Of a DNA stretch of 58,476 nt, positions 32,330 to 42,006 are shown piece after piece. Both the position numbers and the translations under genes were made by a program. This DNA is from Ignavibacteriota bacterium. Its GTDB lineage: Bacteria; Bacteroidota; Ignavibacteria; SZUA-365. The notes beneath the pieces were generated by a model. The model was not told the DNA's origin, searched no databases, and saw only the letters and a program-made list of their open reading frames with translations. How positions within the stretch are numbered: position 1 is the first letter of the stretch; each line of letters opens with the position of its first letter. The stretch spans positions 1-58,476 of the forward strand of contig JACRFB010000041.1 of assembly GCA_016218045.1 (NCBI GenBank), read 5' to 3'.

Positions 32330-35095
32330 TCAGGAATCCTTCGGCATGCGCACGGTCTGCTGCGCCTGCCAGGTCGATATCTCGGCCTCGACGCTCGGAT
32401 CGTTGTTGCGCTGCTGATACTTGCGCAACAGGGCTATGCCCTTGTCGAACTGACCGGTCTGATAATACAGGTTCAGCAGTATCGACATCGCGTTGCGGTT
32501 GGACTGGTCGCCCATGATGAACTTCTCGACGTCGGGCATCATGAACTTCTCGACCTCGGCGGTCATCGCCACGGCCTTCTCGTTGTTCTTCGTCACAAAA
32601 TATGTAAGGGCGAGCTGCGTGCGGATTTCTCCGTTCATCTCGTGTAATGCCTCGGGCATCACTTCCTCCATTTTCTGGAGCACGCGGTCGGCCGTCGCCT
32701 TGTCACCCGACTCCTGGTACACCGCCTTGGCGAGTTCCATGTAGAGGAGGCGGAAGCTGTAAATCATCTTCGAACTCGCCTCGTCGAGGTTGATGTCGGG
32801 ATTGTTCAGCTCGCGGAACATGAAACCGAAGGCGCGGTTGCTGTCGGCTTCCGCGGCCAGATTCGTGAGATGTTTGATGGTCACAGGGACGTTCATCGCC
32901 GGATAGTAGCGGTACGACTGCGTCGGGAAACTGAACGGCGTGACACGCGCGCACAGTCCTTCCACAACCAGGTGCGGATCGAGGCCGAGACGATCCGACG
33001 GCGCGGTGCTGAGGGCGAAGTAGATCGGGCGCGAATTGATGTTGTTGCGCACGATGTCGAGGATCATCTGATCCTGATTCCGCAGACCGTTGGTTCCGCG
33101 TGCATCCCGCCATTGCGGCGAGACCGTCCACGCGAAACTGGTCGGCAGCGCCAAACCCTTTGCGGCGGGCATGTCTTCCATCCACGCGCGGCTGATCGTG
33201 GCGGGATTGATCGGGATCTCGACGGTGGTCGTCTCCCACGCCAGCGGTTCCATGCGGTTCAACTGCTCGTCGCTGAACGACAGCGACACCGCCTTCGCCC
33301 CGTAGGGCCGCTCGTTTTTGAGCTGCAAGGCGTACCAGTTGGTGTTCACCAGACTCAGGTTCACCACTCGCACGTCGCGGCGGATGCCCGCAACATACTG
33401 CAGGTACCAGACGGGGAAGGTGTCGTTGTCGCCGCCTGTGAAGAGGATGGCGTCCTGGTCGCAGGACTGCAGGAGATTGTACGCGTAGTCGTACGCGACG
33501 TAGTTGTGATGACGGTCGTGTGTCTGATAGTTCTGCTTCAGCATGTTGCCCGGACCCACAACCAGCAGCGCGCCCGCGAGCAGCAGACCGCCCACTTCAG
33601 GCACCGACACTTTGGAACGGAGCATGTCCCAGATGCCGAAGGCCGCGAGTCCCGCCCAGATGGCGAACACATAGAACGAACCCACGAAGAAGTAGTCGCG
33701 CTCGCGCACCTGCGGTTCGGCCATGTTGAAGTAGATGACGAGTCCGACACCTGTCATGAGGAAAAGCACGGTGGTGCTGGTGGCGGTTTTCCAATCCTTC
33801 CGGAAGTGGTAGAACATGCCGATCAGTCCGAGCAGCAGCGGGATGGCGTAATACCGGTTCGGATAGCCGGGGCTTTCCGACCAGTCGCCCGCGTCACCCA
33901 TAAACACCACGGGTGCGTCCTGCAGATCGCCCGCGCGGCCCACGAAGTTCCAGAGGAAATACCGCATGTAGATCTTTCCGAACTGGAACGACATCATGTA
34001 TTCGAAATCGCTCGAGTAATTCTTGTACGCATCCACACTTTCGGGATTCCAGCGGCGCGGAAGGAATTTTTTTGTCGCGAAATTGATGTTCTGCAGCGAG
34101 TTGTCATACGTCGAGCCACGCAACAGCGGATAATCGCCGTACTGCTCACGATTGAGGTAACTGTACAGGATGGCAAGATTTGTCGGCGCGTTTTCATTCA
34201 GCGCGGGTGAATCGTTCGCGCGAATAGGGACGATCGCGTACGTCGAGTAACCGAGCGCCACGAGCAGCGCTCCGAGCAGACCCATGCGCAGATGCGGATT
34301 CCATTTCTTCGCGGAGACGACGGCGATCATCGCGGCGATGAGCACGATCACGAAGAGCAGACCGCCCGTGCTCGAAAGCAGCTTCGGCAGGTATTTCACG
34401 ATGCCGGGGTACACCACAAAAAATCCCGCCGCCATCAGTCCCACAAACGCCAGAATGCTCTTCACGTTCATGTCCACACGGTCGCGGTCGCGGAAGTAGA
34501 TCACAAAAAACACGAAGAACAGCGCGAGCAGCGACAGAAGATGCACGCCGATGCTGAGTCCCATGATGTAGGCGATGAGCAGCAGCGACCTCTCGGAATC
34601 GAACACGCCGGCGTGGGCATACCATTCGAGCGCAATCCACACGGTGACCGAGATGAAGAACATGCCGATGCCGTACACTTCGGCCTCGCTCGCGTTGAAC
34701 CAGAACGTGTCGCTGAACGAAAGGATCAGCGCGCCGATGCTGGCGGAGAGGATCATCAGCAGCGCCTTGCCGGTGGTCTGGGGATCTCCGTGCCAGAGGC
34801 GCATCAGGCGCATGCTCACGAGATACACAAACAGCACGGTGAAGGAGCTGGAGAATGTCGACATCAAGTTCACGCGGAAGCCGAGGTCCCCGAACGGCAG
34901 GAACGAGAACATGCGCCCGATGAGCTGAAACATCGGCGCTCCCGGCGGATGCGGTACACCCATCGTGACGGCGGCTGTGATGAACTCGCCGCAGTCCCAG
35001 AATGAGAGCGTCGGAGCCACGGTCATGAGAAACACGACCGAGGAGAACGCGAACACAAAAAACGCGGCGATGCGGTGAAGAACAGGGAATTTCAT
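32330..35095 (-). CDS. DUF2723 GT-C-type membrane protein
   Basis: A 921-residue protein typical of Bacteroidota. The N-terminal half has about a dozen membrane helices with the hallmark [23 protein letters not shown] (about residues 32-54), the acidic catalytic-loop position of GT-C enzymes similar to protein O-mannosyltransferases. The C-terminal half is soluble with TPR-like helices (for example [33 protein letters not shown]). Probably transfers a lipid-linked sugar on the periplasmic side; substrate unknown. Start ATG at 35095, with a hairpin terminator after the stop. Confidence 0.85.
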   Translation of the reverse strand: MKFPVLHRIAAFFVFAFSSVVFLMTVAPTLSFWDCGEFITAAVTMGVPHPPGAPMFQLIGRMFSFLPFGDLGFRVNLMSTFSSSFTVLFVYLVSMRLMRLWHGDPQTTGKALLMILSASIGALILSFSDTFWFNASEAEVYGIGMFFISVTVWIALEWYAHAGVFDSERSLLLIAYIMGLSIGVHLLSLLALFFVFFVIYFRDRDRVDMNVKSILAFVGLMAAGFFVVYPGIVKYLPKLLSSTGGLLFVIVLIAAMIAVVSAKKWNPHLRMGLLGALLVALGYSTYAIVPIRANDSPALNENAPTNLAILYSYLNREQYGDYPLLRGSTYDNSLQNINFATKKFLPRRWNPESVDAYKNYSSDFEYMMSFQFGKIYMRYFLWNFVGRAGDLQDAPVVFMGDAGDWSESPGYPNRYYAIPLLLGLIGMFYHFRKDWKTATSTTVLFLMTGVGLVIYFNMAEPQVRERDYFFVGSFYVFAIWAGLAAFGIWDMLRSKVSVPEVGGLLLAGALLVVGPGNMLKQNYQTHDRHHNYVAYDYAYNLLQSCDQDAILFTGGDNDTFPVWYLQYVAGIRRDVRVVNLSLVNTNWYALQLKNERPYGAKAVSLSFSDEQLNRMEPLAWETTTVEIPINPATISRAWMEDMPAAKGLALPTSFAWTVSPQWRDARGTNGLRNQDQMILDIVRNNINSRPIYFALSTAPSDRLGLDPHLVVEGLCARVTPFSFPTQSYRYYPAMNVPVTIKHLTNLAAEADSNRAFGFMFRELNNPDINLDEASSKMIYSFRLLYMELAKAVYQESGDKATADRVLQKMEEVMPEALHEMNGEIRTQLALTYFVTKNNEKAVAMTAEVEKFMMPDVEKFIMGDQSNRNAMSILLNLYYQTGQFDKGIALLRKYQQRNNDPSVEAEISTWQAQQTVRMPKDS

Positions 35096-35141
35096 GGCTG
35101 CTCTGAATTATGAATTTGAATCGTGCGAAATCGTGTGTGAG

Positions 35142-35158
35142 GCCGGCACCGCGCCGGC
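35142..35158. terminator. short GC hairpin
   Basis: GCCGGC at 35142-35147 and 35153-35158 are self-complementary 6-mers with a 5-base loop, 48 bp beyond the stop of the small membrane-protein gene. No U-tract follows, so this is a weak call. Confidence 0.35.
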
Positions 35159-35205
35159 GACTGCGCGCCGTCCCTCGTGGGACGTCGGCGCGGAAACACT
35201 GTGTC

Positions 35206-35481
35206 TCAGGGCTTCGCGTCCTGTTTGTTTTCCTGCGGACGTCGGTAGATGATGCCGATCGGCACGATCACGCAGTAGCCGAGGAACAGGATCAGCGGCG
35301 AGATGGTGACCGAGAGCGCGTTGATGTCGTCGCCCGCGGCCATCACGATGTACCCGAGAATGATCGTCAGTATCCCGATGCCGATGATCACGTAATTGAG
35401 ACGCTGCGGAAGCTCGAGTTCCTGAATGAAGGCGCCCTTGCGCACTTTTTTCCTGGCCTGGAGGGGATTCACTTTTGCCAT
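35206..35481 (-). CDS. small membrane protein, DUF3098-like
   Basis: 91 residues from the ATG at 35481 (MAKVNPLQARKK). A basic N-terminus is followed by two hydrophobic helices (about 27-48 and 60-80) separated by AAGDDINALSVTISP. The pattern resembles the Bacteroidota DUF3098 family, but I place it there only by layout. A second ATG two codons upstream (35487) is equally possible. The gene sits 24 bp from the stop of lolD and is probably in its transcript. Confidence 0.65.
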   Translation of the reverse strand: MAKVNPLQARKKVRKGAFIQELELPQRLNYVIIGIGILTIILGYIVMAAGDDINALSVTISPLILFLGYCVIVPIGIIYRRPQENKQDAKP

Positions 35482-35511
35482 GGTCACTCCGAAATAAGGG
35501 TATGCGGTGTG

Positions 35512-36213
35512 TTACGAATTTTTTGCTGTTGATTGCCGCCGCGCCAGTGCACCGTCGTGCAGGCGGTACACGTCGTCGGCCATGCCGGCCAGCGTCTCGT
35601 CGTGCGTGACGATCACAAAACTGCGCCCGCTCTCGCGGCTGAGTCCGCGTATGAGTTCGTGCAGGGCCGCGGCGTTCTCCTCGTCGAGATTGCCCGACGG
35701 CTCGTCGGCGAGAACCAGATCCGGCTCGTTCACAAGCGCCCTCGCGACGGCCACGCGCTGCTGCTCGCCGCCGGAGAGCTGGGCCGGCCGCGCATGTGCG
35801 CGATGATCGACCTTGACGCGCGCCAGCAGATCCATCGCGCGCTGCTCTGCGCGCTGCCGCGTTTCCCCCGCGATCAATGACGGAAGGAACACGTTCTCGA
35901 GTGCGGTAAACTCGGGGAGCAGATGGTGGAACTGGAATACAAAGCCGAGATGTCTGTTGCGGAAGCGCGCCAGCTCGGTGTCGGGCAGACCGAACACGTC
36001 GGTGCCCGCAAGTGTGACGGATCCGCTGTCGGGACGGTCCAACGTCCCGAGTATGTGCAGCAGCGTGCTCTTCCCCGCCCCGCTCACGCCCACGATGGCC
36101 GTGATGGAGCCGCGCTGCAGCGAGAACGACACGTCCCGCAAAACGGCCTGCGCGCTCGTTCCCGAGGCATAGGATTTGCAGACGTCGCGTGTTGTCAGGA
36201 TCGGATCGTTCAT
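35512..36213 (-). CDS. lolD: lipoprotein-release ABC ATPase LolD-like
   Basis: A 233-residue ATPase for the LolC/E-type complex that extracts lipoproteins from the inner membrane. Walker A is GVSGAGKST, the Q-loop region is FVFQFHHLLPEF, the ABC signature is LSGGEQQRVAVARAL and Walker B is LVLADEPSGNLD. The length and the FQFHHLLPEFTALENV segment match LolD. The ATG at 36213 is preferred over one at 36234 because it starts MNDPILTTRDV, the usual family start. Two permease genes follow upstream in the same direction, which strengthens the assignment. Confidence 0.9.
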   Translation of the reverse strand: MNDPILTTRDVCKSYASGTSAQAVLRDVSFSLQRGSITAIVGVSGAGKSTLLHILGTLDRPDSGSVTLAGTDVFGLPDTELARFRNRHLGFVFQFHHLLPEFTALENVFLPSLIAGETRQRAEQRAMDLLARVKVDHRAHARPAQLSGGEQQRVAVARALVNEPDLVLADEPSGNLDEENAAALHELIRGLSRESGRSFVIVTHDETLAGMADDVYRLHDGALARRQSTAKNS

Positions 36214-36301
36214 CGGAAGGTAAAAGAATAGCAAGATAGCAAGGGTTCACGACGCGAAGCAATGACGGCCGTATCGCAGAAAATGGTCCTTGACACGGGC
36301 G

Positions 36302-37519
36302 TCACTCCCAGCGCACGGCGTCGATGATCTCGACGCGTCGGGCGCGGCGCGCCGGCCACCAGGCGGCGAGCAGGCACAGCGCGAATGTGGCGCCCACGAT
36401 GAGGACGATGTCGGAGGCGCGTATCTCGACAGGCAGGGCGGGAATGATAAATGCCGAGTCGAGGCGCACGAGTCCGAACTGCTGCTGCAAACCCGCGAGA
36501 GCAAGCCCGATGCAGAGACCCGCTGTCACACCCGCGACACCGATCCATATTCCCTGCAGCAGGAACAGGCGCTGTATGCGCGACTGTTCCATGCCGAGCG
36601 CGCGCAAGATGCCGATGTCGCGCTTCTTCTCGATCACAAGCATGGTGAGCGAGGCGAGAATGTTGAACACCGCCACAGCGATGATAACTCCGAGCAGCAC
36701 GAAGGCGCTCCATCGCTCGATGGACATGACGGAGTACAGATCGCGGTGCAGATCGTACCAGGTGAGCACGTTCCAGCCCTCGCCCAGCACCCCCCGCAAG
36801 CGCGCGCCTTCGCTCTCGCTGCGGGCTATATCGTCGAAACGCAGCTCGAAGCCTGAGCCGGTCTCCCCGCCGCGGAAAAACTCGGTGGCCTCCCCGAGAC
36901 GCATGAACACGTACGATGCATCGTACACCTTGTTCTTCGAATCGAACAGGCCGACGACGGGGCAACGAAATATGGTCGGCGTCACGACCTGCGTCAGCAT
37001 CGCCTCCATGCCTGCCGGACTTATCAGCGTGATGGTGTCGCCGACGGAGATACGCAACCGGTCGGCCAGCGTGAGCCCGAGCAGCACGCCGTTCGGCTCG
37101 TGTATGATGGAACGGCCCAGTATCACCTTGCGGCGAATGCCCGAGACGCTGTCGACACGCGCCGGATCATATCCCTTCACCCAGATGAAATTGCTGTACT
37201 CCTTCGCCACAGCCATCGCTTTGCGTTCGACATAGGGCGACCATACCAGACTCCCCTTGCCCGCGTCGAGCAGCGCCGCCACTTCGACGGTGCCGCGGCC
37301 CTTTCCACCCGGCACGCGCTCGATCTTGAGATGGGGATCGACGTCCTGCAGGATCGACACCACCAGCGTGTTGAATCCGTTAAACACCGCCATGACCACG
37401 ATCAGCGCGGCGACGCCGAACGCGATGCCCAGCGTGGCGAGCAGCGAGATGATGTTGATGAAGCTGAAGCGTTTTTTGCCCAGCAGGTAGCGGCGTGCTA
37501 TGAATCGTTCGACGGACAC
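36302..37519 (-). CDS. LolC/E-family lipoprotein-release permease 1
   Basis: 405 residues with the MacB/LolC layout: one N-terminal helix (about 22-46), a large periplasmic domain and three C-terminal helices (FVLLGVIIAVAVFNILASLTMLVIEKKRDIGILRALG opens the first). The motif EKKRDIGILRALG is diagnostic. It lies 67 bp from lolD and 3 bp from a second permease of the same family, so ATPase and two permeases form a full LolCDE set. I cannot tell which permease is LolC and which is LolE. Function: release of outer-membrane lipoproteins. Confidence 0.88.
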   Translation of the reverse strand: MSVERFIARRYLLGKKRFSFINIISLLATLGIAFGVAALIVVMAVFNGFNTLVVSILQDVDPHLKIERVPGGKGRGTVEVAALLDAGKGSLVWSPYVERKAMAVAKEYSNFIWVKGYDPARVDSVSGIRRKVILGRSIIHEPNGVLLGLTLADRLRISVGDTITLISPAGMEAMLTQVVTPTIFRCPVVGLFDSKNKVYDASYVFMRLGEATEFFRGGETGSGFELRFDDIARSESEGARLRGVLGEGWNVLTWYDLHRDLYSVMSIERWSAFVLLGVIIAVAVFNILASLTMLVIEKKRDIGILRALGMEQSRIQRLFLLQGIWIGVAGVTAGLCIGLALAGLQQQFGLVRLDSAFIIPALPVEIRASDIVLIVGATFALCLLAAWWPARRARRVEIIDAVRWE

Positions 37520-37522
37520 GGC

Positions 37523-38737
37523 TCAGCGGAAACGTATCGACGTGATCGGATTGAGTCGCGATGCGAGCCAGGCGGGCACGAGCGAGGCGAGTGTCGACAG
37601 CAGCATCGCCGCGAAGGCGGGCACGAGGAATATTGGCAGCGTGAGCCGCACCGGCACCGTGGTCATGTAATACACGTCCTGCGGCAGACTGAAGAAACGG
37701 AACTGCATCTGCGCCAGCAGCAGTGCCAGGGCGATCACCGATCCGATCACCGATCCCGCGAGGCCGATGAAAAATCCCTGCGCCGTGAATATGTTCCGTA
37801 CGCTGCGCTTCGAAGCGCCCAGTGCAACCAGGATGCCGATGTCGGATGTTTTTTCGATGACAAGCAGCAGCAGGGTTGCGATGATGTTGAATACCGACAC
37901 CACTATCAGCGATCCCACCACGATGGGAATCAGTTCCTGCTGCAGGTCGATCCATACAAAGAGATTTCTGTACAGCGAAAAGATCGACTGCGGATCGAAG
38001 GGATACCCGAGCGCGCGCCCTATCTGCAGCGCGGTGTGTTCGGCCGCCTCGAGTGTGTCGCACTGCACGTCGTAGCCGTTGATCTGACCGGGAGCGAGGA
38101 ACAGCCGCTGCGCCGCGCCGAGTCCGACAAAGACGTACAGATCGTCGAAATACTCGGCCATGCCCGTTTCGTACATGCCCGCTATTGTGTACTGCATCTT
38201 CGGTGCTTCGAGGAGCCGCTCGGGATCGGTGACACCGACCAGCACGAGCCGGTCGCCCACCTGCAGTCCGAGCCGCGCAGCAAGCCGCCTGCCCATCATA
38301 AGGGCGGGCTTGCCGTTCAATGTATCGAGTGTGAAGGCACCGTCGACGAGGCGCGCGCGGAGCTGCGAGAGGTCGCGCGTGCGGGCGAGACCCTTTACGA
38401 GCACGCCGTCGATATTATCGCCCGTGACCAGTATGGCCTCGCGCTGCAGGTACTGCGAGGCGCGCGCCACGTTCGGCACGGCCGCGAGCGCCGCGGATGT
38501 CGCGGGTGTGTCGTCCACCAGGGTGTTGCGGAAGGTGCCGACCTGCACATGCGCCGCGACACCGGTGATGTTCAGGCGCAGCTCGCGTTCGAAACCCTCA
38601 AGGATGGAGAAGGTGATGATCAGCGCCGCTGTGCCGAGGGCCACGCTGCCGGTGGCGACCAGGGTCATGAACGACAGGAAGCGCGAGACTTTCCGCGCGC
38701 GCAACGTGCGTCCGGCGACGAAGGAGACAAAGGACAT
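37523..38737 (-). CDS. LolC/E-family lipoprotein-release permease 2
   Basis: A 404-residue paralogue of the neighbouring permease with the same layout: N-terminal helix (FLSFMTLVATGSVALGTAALIITFSILEGF), periplasmic domain, then three helices starting at IVVGSLIVVSVFNIIATLLLLVIEKTSDIGILVALGAS. It starts 15 bp after the prfB stop and ends 3 bp before permease 1. Together they form the heteromeric LolCE pair expected for the lipoprotein route. This organism encodes at least four lipoproteins in the window, so the function is directly relevant. Confidence 0.88.
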   Translation of the reverse strand: MSFVSFVAGRTLRARKVSRFLSFMTLVATGSVALGTAALIITFSILEGFERELRLNITGVAAHVQVGTFRNTLVDDTPATSAALAAVPNVARASQYLQREAILVTGDNIDGVLVKGLARTRDLSQLRARLVDGAFTLDTLNGKPALMMGRRLAARLGLQVGDRLVLVGVTDPERLLEAPKMQYTIAGMYETGMAEYFDDLYVFVGLGAAQRLFLAPGQINGYDVQCDTLEAAEHTALQIGRALGYPFDPQSIFSLYRNLFVWIDLQQELIPIVVGSLIVVSVFNIIATLLLLVIEKTSDIGILVALGASKRSVRNIFTAQGFFIGLAGSVIGSVIALALLLAQMQFRFFSLPQDVYYMTTVPVRLTLPIFLVPAFAAMLLSTLASLVPAWLASRLNPITSIRFR

Positions 38738-38752
38738 GTGATGCGCGTCCGG

Positions 38753-39869
38753 TTACGACATGAGTGCGACAGCGTTGCCGAATTTCAGCAGGTAGCCCTT
38801 TGCGAACGCGTCGAGCTGCCCGTCCATCACGCCGTGGACGTCGCTGGTCTCGACGCCCGTGCGGTGATCTTTCACCATGGTGTAGGGCTGGAACACGTAG
38901 GAGCGGATCTGGCTGCCCCACTCGATCTTTTTCTTCGAATCCTCGATGGCGGCGAGGCGCGTGGCCTCTTTCTCGCGCTCGAGCTGATAGAGGCGCGACA
39001 TGAGCAGCTTCATCGCCGTGGCGCGGTTCTGATGCTGCGAACGTTCCTGCTGGCAGGCCACCACTATGCCCGAGGGCACGTGTGTGACTCGCACGGCCGT
39101 CTCCACCTTGTTCACGTTCTGACCGCCCTTGCCGCCGCTGCGGAAGGTGTCGAACTTCAGGTCGGCCGGATTGATGTCGATCACGATCTCGTCGTCCACC
39201 TCGGGATAGACGAACACCGACGCGAAGGAGGTGTGGCGGCGCTTGTTGGCGTCGAAGGGACTGATGCGCACAAGCCGATGCACGCCAATTTCGGATTTCA
39301 GATAGCCGAATGCGTGCGGTCCGGTGATTTCCATCGTGGCGCTCTTGATGCCCGCGCCCTCGCCCTCGAGTTCGTCGACGAGCGACACCTCGAAACCGAG
39401 GCGTTCGCAATAGCGCACATACATGCGGCGGAGCATGTCGGCCCAGTCCTGCGACTCCGTGCCGCCCGCGCCGGAATGGATGGTGATGATGGCGTTACGC
39501 TTGTCGTCGGGGCCCGAGAGCATGTTCTTGAATTCGAGTTCCTCGAGCAGCGTCTCCAACTCCGTACGTTCGCGTTCGAGGTCGGCCGCGAGCGATTCGT
39601 CCTGCGATTCTTCCGCGAGTTCGATCAGTGTCTCGTAGTCGCTCGCGCGGCGGTCCACTTTGTCCCAGAAATCGACCCACTCCTTGCGTGCGGAAATCTG
39701 CTGCATCACCTGCTGCGCGGCGATGTTGTCGTCCCAGAATCCGGCCTGATGTGTGCGCTCCTCGTACTGGGCTATTTCCTTTTTCTTGGTGTCGATGTCA
39801 AAGGAACCCCCGGAGTTCATTCACTCGTTGGCGCGCCGTTCGTGCTATGGTGCTGTGCTCTTCAAACAT
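38753..39869 (-). CDS. prfB: peptide chain release factor 2 (programmed +1 frameshift)
   Basis: Terminates translation at UGA and UAA. The first frame encodes [20 protein letters not shown] then GFL, followed by an in-frame UGA; after a +1 shift the frame continues [15 protein letters not shown] to the end, giving about 371 residues, the normal length. The GGQ catalytic motif is [11 protein letters not shown], and the stop-codon-recognition SPF tripeptide is [10 protein letters not shown]. The shift site is annotated separately. Coordinates here span both frames from ATG 39869 to the stop at 38753. A gene caller ignoring the shift would start too late, near 39820. Neighbours are the Lol permeases downstream and a small protein and phoH upstream. 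Confidence 0.95.
39798..39812 (-). promoter_or_regulatory. RF2 programmed +1 frameshift signal
   Basis: The minus strand reads CGGGGG, then TTC, then CTTTGAC. The Shine-Dalgarno-like GGGGG, the three-base spacer and the CTT-UGA-C slip site match the classical arrangement (AGGGGG-TAT-CTTTGAC in E. coli). It autoregulates RF2: low RF2 lets the ribosome shift and make more. TGA is at 39798-39800 and CTT at 39801-39803. Confidence 0.95.
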
Positions 39870-39907
39870 GCGATTACATCCTTTGTGTCACTGTGAAATA
39901 TGGTCGA

Positions 39908-40087
39908 TCAGAAACGCCGGACGCGGCGGCGGCGGCGTTGCGGCCCCGCGGGCAGTACGTACACGACGATGGGCGTTGGCGAGGCGACTGTGCGCGCGGC
40001 GGGCTGCACGGGCGCAAACGCGAGGAACAGCGCAAGCAGCAGCACCGCGGCGATGCCGCGCGGTCCGGCCGGTTCACGATGAGGCAT
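39908..40087 (-). CDS. possible small membrane protein
   Basis: A candidate 59-residue product with one hydrophobic segment (GIAAVLLLALFLAFAPVQPAA, about 10-30) and a strongly basic end (PQRRRRRVRRF). The ATG at 40087 overlaps the phoH stop by 14 bp, and the gene ends 38 bp before prfB. No family was recognised. The small size and GC-rich setting leave a real chance that it is not translated. Its position in a tight gap between two real genes is the only support beyond the hydrophobic segment. Confidence 0.35.
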   Translation of the reverse strand: MPHREPAGPRGIAAVLLLALFLAFAPVQPAARTVASPTPIVVYVLPAGPQRRRRRVRRF

Positions 40088-41072
40088 GCTCGTCGTTCTC
40101 GTGATACCGCTCATACGCGTTGATGATGTCCTTGACGAGTTTGTGCCGCACGACGTCGGCCTTGTCGAAATACACAAACGACACGCCCTCGATGTTGTGC
40201 AGGATCTCGCGGATTTCGACGAGCCCCGAGGTGGTGCGCGAGGGCAGGTCGATCTGCGTGATGTCGCCCGTGATGATGGCGCGTGAGTTGCCGCCGAGGC
40301 GCGTGAGGAACATCTTCATCTGCAGACTGGTGGCGTTCTGCGCCTCGTCGAGGATGATGAAGGCGTTGTTCAGCGTGCGCCCGCGCATGTAGGCCAGGGG
40401 CACGATCTCGACCGTGCGCCTTTCGATGTAGGCCTTGAGACGGTCCGACGGCAGCATGTCGTCGAGCGCGTCGTAGAGCGGCCGCAGGTACGGATCCACT
40501 TTCTCGCGCAGGTCTCCGGGCAGGAAGCCGAGACTCTCGCCCGCCTCCACGGCCGGACGCGCCAGCACGATTTTGCCCACCTCGTGCCTGCGCAGCGAGG
40601 CCACCGCGGCCGCGACGGCCAGGTAGGTCTTGCCCGTTCCCGCGGGTCCTATCGCAAACACGATGTCGTTCTCGCGCACGGCCTTCATGTAGGCGATCTG
40701 CCCCGCGGTCTTCGCCTTGATGTAGTCCTGCTTCGCATAGAGGACAACATTGTCCACTTCTTCGGGCGACACCTCGAAGGCGGTGCCGCTCGTCATGATG
40801 TCCATCACCGTCGTGACATCGCGCTCGCTGAGCGTGTCGGTTTTGTTCACGACAAAGATGAGTTCCTTGATGATCCGTTCCACCTGATCCACCGCGGCAT
40901 CCTCGCCGCGCAGTATCATGGTGTCGCCGCGGGCGATCATCGTCACCTCGAGGCGCTGCTCGATGAGCCGCAGATTGGAATCGTTCGCGCCGAAAAGCAC
41001 GAGCAGATTCGTTGCGGGCAGTTTGATTCGTCGTTCTATGGATTCCACGCCGTCGTCGTCCTTGTTCTTCAC
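40074..41072 (-). CDS. phoH: PhoH family ATPase
   Basis: A cytoplasmic P-loop ATPase of about 332 residues, commonly linked to RNA processing. Walker A is GPAGTGKTY, Walker B-like is IILDEAQNAT, and a KH-like N-terminal region precedes them. The family segment ARPAVEAGESLGFLPGDLREKVDPYLRPLYDAL is clear. The longer frame begins inside a terminator stem, so a start at GTG 41072 is preferred; GTG 41048, with an AAGGA site about ten bases upstream, is an alternative. It sits 103 bp downstream of the LysM gene, across a transcription terminator. Confidence 0.88.
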   Translation of the reverse strand: MKNKDDDGVESIERRIKLPATNLLVLFGANDSNLRLIEQRLEVTMIARGDTMILRGEDAAVDQVERIIKELIFVVNKTDTLSERDVTTVMDIMTSGTAFEVSPEEVDNVVLYAKQDYIKAKTAGQIAYMKAVRENDIVFAIGPAGTGKTYLAVAAAVASLRRHEVGKIVLARPAVEAGESLGFLPGDLREKVDPYLRPLYDALDDMLPSDRLKAYIERRTVEIVPLAYMRGRTLNNAFIILDEAQNATSLQMKMFLTRLGGNSRAIITGDITQIDLPSRTTSGLVEIREILHNIEGVSFVYFDKADVVRHKLVKDIINAYERYHENDEHASS

Positions 41073-41083
41073 TCGATGCAAAG

Positions 41084-41118
41084 AAAAACCCTTACATCGT
41101 TGCAATGTAAGGGTTTTT
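41084..41118. terminator. bidirectional Rho-independent terminator
   Basis: AAAAACCCTTACAT and ATGTAAGGGTTTTT form a perfect 14-bp stem with a 7-base loop and U-tracts in both directions. It lies 43 bp after the LysM gene stop and before phoH, so on the minus strand it should end the LysM transcript. PhoH therefore needs a start point of its own between the terminator and its start codon. Confidence 0.92.
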
Positions 41119-41160
41119 CCGCATATCTCTGCGGAGTGCGGGACGCTGCGCCCGCGACTC

Positions 41161-41964
41161 TTATTTGTTGACGTTTTCCGGAGTCTTCGGCTGATCCGTC
41201 GTTCCGCCTGTGCTCACCGGTGCTGCGCGTTTCGAGCGGTAATACTTGCGCGCGGCCGATTCTTCCTCGGGCGTGAGCGGCGCCGGAGCGGGGATCTTCA
41301 GAACCTGACCCGGATAGATAAGGTCGGGATTTTTGATCTGCTCGCGGTTCTTCTGCCAGATTTTCGGCCAGCGGAATGCGTCGCCGTAGATGTCCGGCTT
41401 CTTGGCGATGTTCCAGAGACAGTCGCGGTCCTTCGCCCAGGTGCCGACGGTGTAGGTCTTCTCGGCCTTGCCCAGCGTCTCGCGTAGAACCTTGATGTTC
41501 TCGCCGATACGCTGCACGCGATCGTAGAACGCGGGAAGCAGGCTGATCTTGTTGCCCGCGAGATTCTTGTACTCTTCCTCGGCTTCATCCACTTCGGCCT
41601 TTCGGGCGAGCAGATCCATCGGGGACAGGCGCAGAAGCTCCGACACCTTGTTTTCGAGACGGCGCAGACGGGCCTCGTAGGCCTCCACATCGGCGCGGGT
41701 GGCGCCGACAAGCGCGTACAGCTCGTCAATGCACTTTTCGTAGTCGGCCTGCTTCTGGCGAAGCAGATTGTTCTTGTCGTTCAACTGCGCATCGAGGGTG
41801 CCGTCCTGGCGCTTCAACTCGCCGACCCGCAGTTCAAGCTGGCGGATTTTCTCCGTCGCCTGCTCCTCGGTCATGCGCTCCTCTTCCTGCGCAAACAGCG
41901 CGGGCGTCGTTGCGCACAACAGCGCACCGAGCACGATGGTCAAAAACAGATAATTGCGTTTCAT
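41161..41964 (-). CDS. secreted coiled-coil LysM protein
   Basis: 267 residues: signal peptide (about 1-25, ending ALFAQ), a long alpha-helical/coiled-coil region rich in E/K/R (about 28-170), and a LysM-like domain (about 180-230: TVGTWAKDRDCLWNIAKKPDIYGDAFRWPKIWQKNREQI) that usually binds peptidoglycan. It closes with a low-complexity basic/threonine tail. The strong GGAGATCACATT-ATG context supports the ATG at 41964. The upstream lipoprotein gene is in the same direction with a 42-bp gap, so co-expression is likely. Probably a cell-wall-associated scaffold. Confidence 0.85.
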   Translation of the reverse strand: MKRNYLFLTIVLGALLCATTPALFAQEEERMTEEQATEKIRQLELRVGELKRQDGTLDAQLNDKNNLLRQKQADYEKCIDELYALVGATRADVEAYEARLRRLENKVSELLRLSPMDLLARKAEVDEAEEEYKNLAGNKISLLPAFYDRVQRIGENIKVLRETLGKAEKTYTVGTWAKDRDCLWNIAKKPDIYGDAFRWPKIWQKNREQIKNPDLIYPGQVLKIPAPAPLTPEEESAARKYYRSKRAAPVSTGGTTDQPKTPENVNK

Positions 41965-42006
41965 AATGTGATCTCCTGTTTCTTTGCTTGGATGCCCGGG
42001 TTTCCG

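Noticed and set aside
37100-40123. Very long plus-strand open frame (about 1007 codons)
   Set aside because: It is antisense to the two Lol permeases and prfB, which have clear family motifs. The predicted peptide is rich in H, R, E and D with no domain. High GC makes such shadow frames common.
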